Assembly: GCA_026419775.2 (NCBI GenBank)
Contig: JAOPGA020001542.1
Location: 1 to 36,232, forward strand
Direction of reading: 5' to 3'
DNA from: Acrasis kona
Taxonomy: Eukaryota > Heterolobosea > Eutetramitea > Acrasida > Acrasidae
DNA: 36,232 nucleotides
Shown one piece after another: positions 11,187 to 19,707 of this stretch. Made by a program: the position numbers and the translations under genes. A model generated the notes under the pieces. It made no database searches. It was not told the origin of the DNA and saw only the letters and a list, made by a program, of their open reading frames with translations. Each line of letters begins with the position of its first letter. The first letter of the stretch is position 1.

Positions 11187-11456
11187 TTACCAATAACTTC
11201 CGAATAGTGATTGACCAGTCCTCTTCAATGTTTGTCTGTTCTTTAATTTGTTGACAGTTGACCTGTCAGCCTGTGACAACATCAGTGTCTGATTACTTGA
11301 TCAGGCCGATTCGTACCAAACATCAAGATACATAGTATTCGATCATAAACTTTTAAGAAGCGTATAGATGCATTTGCGCAGTTTGACTATTGATCAAACC
11401 GTTTGCAGTTTTGCATGATTGCATTCCTCCTTACAAAAAAAAATCCACACATCAAT
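11187..11456. promoter_or_regulatory. Divergent promoter, formin / short-chain dehydrogenase
   Basis: A 270-bp spacer. It contains the inverted repeat TGACAG-TTGAC-CTGTCA (11252-11268) about 65 bp from the formin ATG. TGACAG is the core bound by TALE homeodomain proteins in animals and other eukaryotes, so this is a candidate operator, although no factor is known here. Another in-frame ATG at 11415 lies before the chosen SDR start and would shorten the spacer. Confidence 0.4.
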
Positions 11457-12458
11457 ATGAAGGGGCAGAGTTTTTTGAAATCCATACAACGGTTGGTCGC
11501 TCCCAAAAAGAATGAGTTGTTCAGCAGAGATACGATAGATAAATTGAATATGAAAGGACGAGTAGTCTTGATCACTGGAGCTGATAGAGGCATTGGTTTT
11601 GAAACTGTAAAAAGGTTTGCAAAGTCAGGTGCCAAAGTTGTTGGCACATTCAGGGACTCTGAAAAGGGATATGAAGCGTTAAAATCCATATACAAAGATT
11701 ACCCTGACTCGGATGTGGAATTGATAAAACTCAACCTCTTGTCATTCAACTCTGTGAATACATTTGTTACAGAATTTCAAAAAAAACATGATAAATTACA
11801 CTATTTAATTAACAATGCTGGTACATTAAACAACAAGTTTATGCACACGATAAACGGGTATGAAACCAACTTTCAAGTCAACTATTTGAGTCCATTCCTG
11901 CTTACCAATTCTTTAGTAGATCAAATGATTGATAGTGCAGACAAGACAAAAAAAGGTGATGTCCGCGTTATTAACTTGACCGACTTGAGATTCACAAGAC
12001 TCGCCAACATGAAAAACTACACCACAAAGTTCGTCAATGAAGAAGTTTATTGGAACAGTGAAGAAATTTACGAACCAAGGTGTAACTACTTCAGTTCAAA
12101 ATTAGCCATGGCGATGTATACCAAACAGTTAGTTAAAGTTTTAGAAGAACACAGGGACAATGATGGTTTTTTGAGCATCAATTGCGTATATCCAGGATTT
12201 GCTGATACACATTTATATGACCGCGTACCCACCTTACGTCCAAACTCTTACAATTTGAAAAAATATTTCCTTGATAACTTTCCGACTGCTGAGGATGCAT
12301 CTTATTTGGTAGCAAATGCTGTTGTATCCGGCAATGACACAGCGACAGTCATCACTGCAGAAGCCGAACCTGTTCCCATTGAAAACTTTTACGACGAATG
12401 CGAAGATCCAGAAGATCTCTGGGACAGGACAAGATTTTGGATAGATAAGAAAAAATAA
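11457..12458 (+). CDS. Short-chain dehydrogenase/reductase (retinol dehydrogenase-like)
   Basis: NAD(P)-dependent oxidoreductase with a Rossmann fold, 333 aa from the ATG at 11457 (an in-frame ATG at 11415 would add 14 residues). TGADRGIG (residues 40-47) is the dinucleotide-binding motif, NNAG (119-122) is the structural motif, and Tyr211-Phe-Ser-Ser-Lys215 is the catalytic YxxxK. The usual catalytic serine strand reads VINLTDLRF, so Thr may replace Ser. The N-terminal about 30 residues are basic and amphipathic (FLKSIQRLVAPKK) and could be an organelle or membrane-targeting segment. A long C-terminal extension (ENFYDECEDPEDLWDRTRFW) is typical of retinol dehydrogenase-like and WWOX/RDH11-type members. 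Substrate unknown. It ends 23 bp from the convergent dynamin gene. Confidence 0.9.
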   Translation: MKGQSFLKSIQRLVAPKKNELFSRDTIDKLNMKGRVVLITGADRGIGFETVKRFAKSGAKVVGTFRDSEKGYEALKSIYKDYPDSDVELIKLNLLSFNSVNTFVTEFQKKHDKLHYLINNAGTLNNKFMHTINGYETNFQVNYLSPFLLTNSLVDQMIDSADKTKKGDVRVINLTDLRFTRLANMKNYTTKFVNEEVYWNSEEIYEPRCNYFSSKLAMAMYTKQLVKVLEEHRDNDGFLSINCVYPGFADTHLYDRVPTLRPNSYNLKKYFLDNFPTAEDASYLVANAVVSGNDTATVITAEAEPVPIENFYDECEDPEDLWDRTRFWIDKKK

Positions 12459-12481
12459 TGTCAAAATTAAAAAACACATTT

Positions 12482-14586
12482 TTATTTATCAAGTGCCTCA
12501 ATTAACGTTTTCAATTTTTCAATGTTGCTCTTAATCTGTTCCATCTTGTTGTTTTGCTCCTTGAATTTATTATACTCGACATTCACAAATTGTGAATAGG
12601 GAGAGATGGCTGATTTAATGGATGAGATGGATTCATCAAGTTCGGAATCAAATTTCTGCGTCATGCTTGACCGCAACTGATTTCTCATATTATCCACGCT
12701 CTTTGCAAAAGCTTTTCTCATTTGACTTCTCTTGTAAGGTATCACGTATAAACTACTTGCACCAAATGCAACAGCACCCAACATGCCCAACGAGGAAGCA
12801 ATGGCAGTCGGTGCCAAGAACCAACTGGCCGTTCCAATACCAACTGCGCTGACTCCGACAACTGCTGTGGTGGTTAGACCCTCAGTGATGTGTGTATTTA
12901 ATTTTTGTGACTCTTCTTTGGAACTATAATTAGATAATACGGAATCAGCTGATTGACCGATGGATAATAATAGTTCCTATCATGTTAAATGTGTTTTGAT
13001 GCAAAGTAGAATGTTACCTTTCTGTTGAAATTAAATTCACTCTGAAGAGAACCAACCAACTTTTCTTCATTGGTGGATACCTTTGCTCTCTTGTTGACGT
13101 AATCCGTGACTGCTTTCCATTGTTTGTATTTGCGATCTAACATCCAGTCAATGACTTCGCTAATGTGTGTTTCTATTTTGGTGCTTAAATCTCCGATCAC
13201 TTGCTTTTGGAATTTTTGAGACACTACATCCTTGTTGATGATGTTTGTGACGTTGCTTAATGTAATGTATTCGTCAAAGAAGAGATTGGCTCTCTCTGTG
13301 AGTGCGTAAATGATTCCATCCAAACGGTTTTGTTGCAGTTCAAATTCCTTCTTCATGTTGGCCTGTTCAGTGTTAGTAAATATGAATGATGAATGATACG
13401 TACAGAGAATTCTTCCAAACTGCGATCAATGTTATCCAAAGTGGAGCGATCACCTCTAAGCAGGTCAATTCTTTGTGCAACGAAACTGTGGTATCTTCCA
13501 AGCATGTTATTGGCCACACCGAGAGGATTCTCCAACTTGAGTTTGACACGTTCTATAGAGTTTAATGTATCGAAAATGTGATTTTCCATGGCTTTCCAGG
13601 ATTCTTGCAAGTGTTGGTTTTGTGAAGGTTTGTTATTTGATTGGTCGAATGGATCATGCGACGTCTTTTCGTTTAAGGCTTCTCTTGAACTGACACAAAA
13701 GATGAGTGGTTCAAAACCCAACATTTTTATGATTCCATCTCTAACGAACTTTTCTACTTCTTGTCTCTCTTGATCCTTCTGAAGCAGATCATACTTGTTA
13801 ATCACTACTAGTATTTTCTTCCCCCACTGCTTGATCCTGTCCAAGAACTCATGTTCACTTTCGCTAAATGGTCTCTCTGCACTGGTGATGAAAATTACCA
13901 AATCACTTCTGGGAACAAAATGCTCTGTTACTTCCTATTGATGTTGAGGGAATTGTCACAAATTGGATGGTACTTACTTGATGTTTTTTGATGATTGCGT
14001 TGGTTCCAGGTGTGTCAACTAGAGTAATGTTATTGAGCCAGGCAAGAGGGATGGAAATGTGAGATAGACCTGTCTGGTCGTCAAGAACAGTTTTTAGAGG
14101 ACCGTGGCGGATCAGATGAAGATTGTTAGTTGTTGGAGTTCTTCCATCTTTCAAGAAGTGATCTCCAAGTAAAGCATTGATGAATGAGCTTTTTCCTGCA
14201 TTGAACTCTCCAACTACAACCAACAGGAACAACTCCTCAAGACCAGTCTCAACACGTTGAATGAGTTCTAGATCTTTGGGGTCTGCTTCGATTGATGTAA
14301 GAATGCTTCGAAGTGTTTGAAGAACATGACGCTCTTGTTCCAAAATAATTTCTTGTGGCTTTTTCTCTAATACAGGATGGTCTTCAGTTCCTGCAATTTC
14401 CGCAATATCCATCTTCTGAATTTGTTACGCAATAAGTAATCAATCTATTACCTTTGGACGAACTATATCCTTATTATCAATTGATACGTATTTTCTGGAT
14501 GAGTATAACGGTAGGGCAGATAATCTAAGAGGCTGCTTGCATACTCTTACACATCGATTTGTGGTGTACCTGATCAACCTCTTCAT
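12482..14586 (-). CDS. Mitochondrially targeted dynamin-like GTPase (bacterial dynamin/FZL/mitofusin type)
   Basis: Membrane-remodelling GTPase, 647 aa from five exons: 14586-14452, 14415-13978, 13934-13404, 13362-13018 and 12976-12482 (introns 36, 43, 41 and 41 nt). Exon 1 encodes a strong mitochondrial-type presequence (MKRLIRYTTNRCVRVCKQ..., Arg-rich with no acidic residue for 35 aa). The GTPase domain has the P-loop GEFNAGKSS (G1), a conserved Thr in GRTPTTNN (G2), DTPG (G3) and NKYD (G4). A helical stalk follows, and a hydrophobic segment within VGIGTASWFLAPTAIASS and the following helix form the membrane paddle. The end is a coiled coil (KFKEQNNKMEQIKSNIEKL). The G1/G2 sequence resembles plant FZL and bacterial dynamin-like proteins more than classic mitofusins or Dnm1. 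Role in inner-membrane or matrix-side remodelling is inferred from the presequence. Confidence 0.88.
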
Positions 14587-15542
14587 TCTATATTGTAAAT
14601 CAGTGTCATTATTTTTAGCACACAACCATTAGAGAACGTTCTGAAACATTCGATTGTTGACGCCAACCTATTTTAAACGAAGTGCGGTATACTCTTCTTC
14701 CCCTTGTCAGTTCAGCTACACAACCTGAACAAATAGTCTAACACCATTTAGGTAGGTATCAAAAACTCTTAACGAGAAGCATCAAAAAATGAATTGAAGC
14801 ATGTGGATCTAATTTACAAAATGTTCAATCTTTCAGACAGCGACAACATCAACTTTCAATTATGTGAGATAAGTGTGCATGAAGATAAATAACCATTTGG
14901 TAGAAGTACGTTTCATAAGAAGAAATTTATTCAAATTTAGTTGAAAAAATATTTATTATGAATAACACCCTTCTCTTACTCTGTCTTGCTTCTATCAAAC
15001 CTTTGACATTATCATTGGGCTTGAAACGCGAGGGGCCAATCTCGCATTCATCCCTTGTCCTTGCTCTTTCAACAGAGGACTGTTGGTAATAGCCTTGGAT
15101 GCTCTCACCTAAGGTGACATAACAAACAAGTCGATGTCTAGAACCAACTGATAACGACCCACGACTCGCCTCTTTTACCCAGTCGAGTACGAATACCCTC
15201 CAGGTGATTACGCTAGATTCGAATGCCTTACGCTTTGCGGTAAGGCTCTAGCTATAACCGAGACAGTCGATTTAAAACACCTCTTTACTTCAAATACACA
15301 AAGTAGTGCAACGAAGTGGCTCTGTACACGTTCGAACACCTCATCCCCTCAAGGAATCGGTCTGTACATTCTACCAGATGTTAATTTTGGGTAAGGTTTG
15401 ATCACTTCTCTTCTTGACTTGATAACTGAAGATTGTTGCATCAGTTGATGTATAAACGTAGATTTGTCTATTTTTTGGCTGTGTTGTGATGTTTGTGATT
15501 GAATGCTTTGTATCTAATGTGATTGGTGTGTCTCAACTTGAT
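14587..15542. other. 956-bp spacer without protein gene; holds a structured-RNA candidate
   Basis: No convincing coding frame on either strand. The left 350 bp (14587-14940) is AT-rich and includes the dynamin promoter. The centre (about 15020-15400) is less AT-rich and full of hairpins, annotated separately. Confidence 0.5.
15020..15400. ncRNA. Candidate structured non-coding RNA, strand undecided
   Basis: Several self-complementary segments lie close together in non-coding sequence. GCGAG...CTCGC is at 15028-15045, CAACAG-AGGA-CTGTTG at 15070-15085, TCACC-TAA-GGTGA at 15105-15117 and ACTCG...CGAGT at 15164-15188. A long stem-loop at 15212-15252 pairs GCTAGA with TCTAGC and GCCTTAC with GTAAGGC across a 7-nt one-sided bulge. 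T6 runs that could end Pol III transcripts occur on both strands (15471-15476 on +, and 14944-14949 as A6, that is T6 on -). I compared it with memory of SRP RNA, RNase P/MRP, U1-U6 and U3 and could not match any. A B-box-like GTTCGAAC is at about 15330. Confidence 0.4.
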
Positions 15543-15917
15543 TTAAATATCCAGCATCGAAAAGTTATTGCAAAGTAAATCGATTGCATTTGCTGACTCA
15601 TCTTTTTCCGAGTAACTCATTCTCAACTCTAGTTCAACTGTCAATCTTTCTACTATTGCTTTCTCTCTTCTCAGTTCTTTCTTCAATAACTCAATCTTCT
15701 TTGAATAAGAGTGGGATAGGCCGTCTAACATACAGTACCAATTATGCTTTAGATGGATGACTGTGTCTCTTGTTTGGTCCTCTAATGCTGCGATCAATCT
15801 CATGCAATCGTGCCTAGCTTTGGAAAGCTTGTTGCTATGTTTTGTATCCTCCGACTTCTTGAATATCATGGTCATCACAACTATTGCTATGAGTGCAGAA
15901 GCATGGTTCTTGTACAT
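15543..15917 (-). CDS. Small membrane-anchored coiled-coil protein, unknown
   Basis: Open frame of 124 aa from the ATG at 15917. The open frame continues upstream to about 15983 through more hydrophobic sequence (KILIISLLCIEIISLM) but with no ATG, so the true start may lie in an unseen exon. The N-terminal part contains a hydrophobic segment (ALIAIVVMTMIF), and the rest is charged and helical, with a heptad-like stretch KKIELLKKELRREKAIVERL. A TATAAAT-like element lies on the minus strand near 16020. I do not recognise it, and single-pass membrane topology is inferred. Confidence 0.5.
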   Translation of the reverse strand: MYKNHASALIAIVVMTMIFKKSEDTKHSNKLSKARHDCMRLIAALEDQTRDTVIHLKHNWYCMLDGLSHSYSKKIELLKKELRREKAIVERLTVELELRMSYSEKDESANAIDLLCNNFSMLDI

Positions 15918-16200
15918 AAGAGATATAATCTCAATGCACAAGAGAGAAATAATCAATATTTTGACCCACACTATTTGTTTAATTTATGTTGTGTTTGAAA
16001 CGATTCAATCATCCAATTTATACTATACGAAATCATTACCTTCAAATTAGTGTATTACAATAAACCAAATTAACCGTTAATTATTTTCTTAATAACTCGA
16101 TCGAATGCAATTTGTAAACTGTGGCAGTTCAACTGTTGGACTATAATGCGGAGAAAAATCATATGATGAGAAAGATATAATTTATTTTTTTGTTTTACAC

Positions 16201-17832
16201 TCACAACCACTTTTCGAGTAATTCTAAAGTTCTTGCTCTTGTATTCTTCAATGATTCCAAATCGGTGTCACGTGGAGCATAAAGGTCAGCGCAGTGAGCA
16301 GTTCCATTCATGAAGAAAACATTGTTGGCATCCACATAACCACCCTTGAGTAAACCCAATTTGTGCCCTAATCAATGTTAGATCAATAAAAGTAAATGAC
16401 TCACATGGGTCAATGTTTCCGTTTGCAAATATTGTGTTTGTTGCTTTAATATCCAACTGTCCATAATACTGATTTGTCCAGTCAACGTTAGCTTGTACGT
16501 TCTTCACTCCAAACAACTGCTCACATTGATTCAAGAACCAAGGTAGCGAAATGTATTTGCTGAATGGTTGGTCTCTGCCAACGGCGTCTATTGTTGATTA
16601 GAATGATTAAAAATACAATCACATACTTTGATAATAACCAAACTCCATGCAAGTTTGGTACATCCAACTCCTGCCTGCAGCATTCTGGTTCTTGGGATAA
16701 GGTGTTTCATCTTGTAATTGCTTAATGTAGTTTTCGTAGGTACCTTCGCTACACTCGCGCTCAAAGACCTTGTTGTAATGATTGGTAAAGTTAATAAGAG
16801 ATCTCAAAGGCTCCTCAGGCTTCATGAAGGAACATACCTCCTTGATTCCCAACTTGTTACCAAGTGAGTTGTTGTCAAGGTTGTATTGAACTGAAAGGGC
16901 TTAGCACAAGCTTAAATGTAGGATCTTACCTGCTCCACAGATGGGATCAGCTAATCCAGACAAGAATGTAGACAAATCGTCGTCAGTGTGGCCAATTGGA
17001 TTACAAACACTAAATTCTTTTGAAAGACGAGCACGTCCATCCGCTGTTTTGAGGAGGTTTTCAATTTCATCATTTGCTTTCCTTACAACACCAGCACATT
17101 CCTCACCAAGTGAATTTTGCACAACGCTCATGTACTCTGGGAATGCAACGGATGCCTTCACGGGTGCTGATGTTGCTAACGCATAGTCAAATAAGTGGGG
17201 ATATTTGTTTCTGATCCTAAACAAAAAGTGAGGTTGACGTGAGTAAAGTTGACGCACCATGCAGCAAGATTGCCAGAATAACTACCACCTACAGCTATCC
17301 ATTTGCTTTTGAGTGATACGTCATATTTAGATTTTATAAAATCTCTTAGCACTGCATAGTCTGCTAGAGCTTGTTGTGAGCTCAAATATTTTAAGGACTC
17401 CTTGGATAGGGATCCAAGGGGCACGCTCTCTCCATAATGTCTGTGCTCAAAGGACACAATCAAACCATTAAATGTCTGTGCATAGTTGTTAACAATAAAT
17501 CTACCCTCTATCCCCGAAGGCGCTGCTGGTCCCTCTCCTCCAAGTATGACTGAAAGAAATTAGTTGAAAAGGAAATTAAAACAATTACCGAATACTGGAC
17601 CATCGCGTTTATAGTATGTTTCATTTACATATATCTTCTGCTTGAATTGCCTATCATCTGCAGGGTTGAAGTGATCCAACTTTTGAGTGAACCAAAGTGG
17701 CTCGTTATTTGATGCTTGTGGAAGTAGATCATCTCTATGATTCATTGAACCATAGTGTTTGGTTTTTAGAAGGACACCAGCATTCACACAGGCAAATCCA
17801 AGAAGAAGAAGTGACAAGATTGTTGTTTTCAT
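16201..17832 (-). CDS. Serine peptidase family S28 (prolyl carboxypeptidase/DPP2/PRSS16-like)
   Basis: Lysosomal or secreted serine exopeptidase cleaving next to proline in related enzymes. Six exons: 17832-17589, 17549-17258, 17216-16930, 16890-16627, 16587-16405 and 16367-16201, with introns of 37-41 nt. Spliced length 478 aa. A signal peptide (MKTTILSLLLLGFACVNA) is followed by the family hallmarks LWFTQKLDHFNP, VILGGEGPA and FEHRHYGES. The nucleophile elbow is GGSYSGNLAAW (Ser171), then SWMYQTCMEFGYYQ. The catalytic Asp422 is in NGNIDPW and His448 in NGTAHCADLY. All triad residues are present, so the enzyme should be active. Frame and splice sites agree at every junction. A TATA-like GATAAATAGG lies on the minus strand at about 17865-17875, roughly 35 bp before the ATG. 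Confidence 0.95.
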
Positions 17833-18005
17833 TGTTTATAACGGAGTGAAGCAACTCCATTCCACCTATTTATCCGATCTCCGTGTATTACAAAACAACA
17901 ATCAATTACGGAGAACAGCTGTTCATCCAACCAGACGCAGTTTAGTGAGAGTCAGAGTCAAGAGCCCCATACTTAGAATACAAACTATTTACAAATCTAA
18001 AAGTT

Positions 18006-19629
18006 TTATTCAACATTTTCTTGACGAGGGTTTTCGATGACCTCATCATCCTTCTTTTCAACCTCATCTTGAAGAACTCTACCGAGCGTTTCTATAGGTA
18101 ACAATGCTGCACAGAAACCAGCTATGACAAGAACTACACCAAACGAAACAAATGGGTAAATGCGATCTGCATCATACATCATCGTTCCTATCAAAGGAGT
18201 CACCGTTCCCGCCAGTCTCGCAAACGCGCTACACAAACCAACACCCGTTGCGCGTATAACCGTCGGGTATACTTCTGGTGTATAAGTATATATAACAGCC
18301 CATGGAATAGTAGAAATTAAATTAATAATTGTAGAGAGAACAAGAACAAAAATCGAATTGGTACTAATGGCAAGGCATGCAACGAGTACCCCTCCCACAA
18401 GTAAAGAAACACACATTAAAAATCTACGTCCAATCTTATCCATAATTAAGGATACAATAACAAAACCGAATACACCAACAGAGATTACAATTAAAGTTTT
18501 TGAGTACACATTAAGATACTTATTAATAGCGGAATCTGCATCTCCACTTCTTTTTTTTAACATTTCAGTAGGAATGAGAAAACCAAATCCATAATTTCCA
18601 TAAGATAGACCAAACCAAATGATTATTAAAAGTATAGTGGTGCGTGCTAATTGGGGAGAGAAGAGTTTTGTAATTTGTTCAATTGTACTAAACTTGCGTC
18701 CCGACGGATCCGCGTTGTAATTGACCAACGTACCCTAAATGATTAAAAATTATAAAGAATGTGTGAATTATACATTTGGAACAAAAGTTCTATTATATCT
18801 TGCTACGTCCTTTAGAATGCGAAATGCTTGATCCATTTGACCGTTGACCATCAGGAATCTAGGTGATTCTGGAATCATTATTCTTGATAAAAATACCAAA
18901 ACACCTTGATAATTGTTAGTGGTTGATTTGAAAATAAGACTCACCTGGAGCTCCTGAAATTCCTACAAAATACCTCCATGCTTTGGATGGTTCTATATTT
19001 TCTAGAGTGGCCCATGCAAGTAAGCATACGAAAATGGCACCAGCGGAGAAGAAAATGTTCATGAGTCCCATGAAAGTACCTCTGTGCTTCCTTGGTATAA
19101 ATTCCATCAAAACAGCTTGATCGGTGGGAACTCTTGCATCGGTTAGATTGATTTGTTTTTCATGAATGACTACTTACAGTGAGCCAAGGCAGAGGCCAAC
19201 AAGTGCCCTCATGACGACAAAAGTATAAAAGTCTGGTGCCATCGCATTTGTTATAGCACAGAGGGAGACGAAGAAGCTTCCCCATAAAAATATAATTTTT
19301 CTTCCAAATCGGTCGCTAATGAGACCTCCAACTGCGGCACCAACCATCATGCCCAAGAATACAGAACTACCAACGAATCCTCTTTCGAACGATTGCAGGT
19401 TAAAGGCCGCACTCAAGGTATCTAGAATTAAGCTCACAAGGCCCAACTGAACACCATCAAGAAACCATCCACCTCCACATATAAATAAAAGTAACATTTG
19501 ATACCATCCAACTCCAATTTTGTCGAGCGCATCATCAAAAGTAAAAGAATCGGGCTCTATATCATCGCCCTTTATACTATTATCTCTTGTCTCGTCCAGT
19601 AGTGAATATTCGCTGTCATTTGATGTCAT
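18006..19629 (-). CDS. Major facilitator superfamily transporter, SVOP/SV2-like
   Basis: Twelve-helix membrane transporter, 499 aa from exons 19629-19178, 19132-18945, 18904-18774 and 18734-18006 (introns 45, 40 and 39 nt). The cytosolic N-terminus is acidic (EPDSFTFDDALDKIGVGWYQ), typical of SVOP-like proteins. The loop 2-3 signature is GGLISDRFGRK, the equivalent in the second half is SLIMDKIGRR, and YTYTPEVYPTVIRATGVG is the characteristic helix 10 segment of the SV2/SVOP and organic-ion transporter group. MEFIPRKHRGTFMG follows the first splice. The C-terminal tail is acidic. Substrate cannot be deduced; sugar, organic cation or nicotinate-type ligands are all known in the group. Confidence 0.93.
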
Positions 19630-19707
19630 CTATCGTTTAAGAAAATATTGTAAGCGTGACAGGAATCAATGTTTTAGTTTGTCTGTAATTTTTAACAAAT
19701 GTAAATT

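Noticed and set aside
14820-14891. 23-codon ORF (MFNLSDSDNINFQ...) in the dynamin upstream region
   Set aside because: Too short, with no splice partner in phase. Chance or a uORF cannot be told apart.
15210-15345. tRNA-like B-box sequences (GATTCGAATGCC, GTTCGAACACC)
   Set aside because: No acceptor stem, D-arm or anticodon arm at the correct distances; kept only as part of the structured-RNA candidate.
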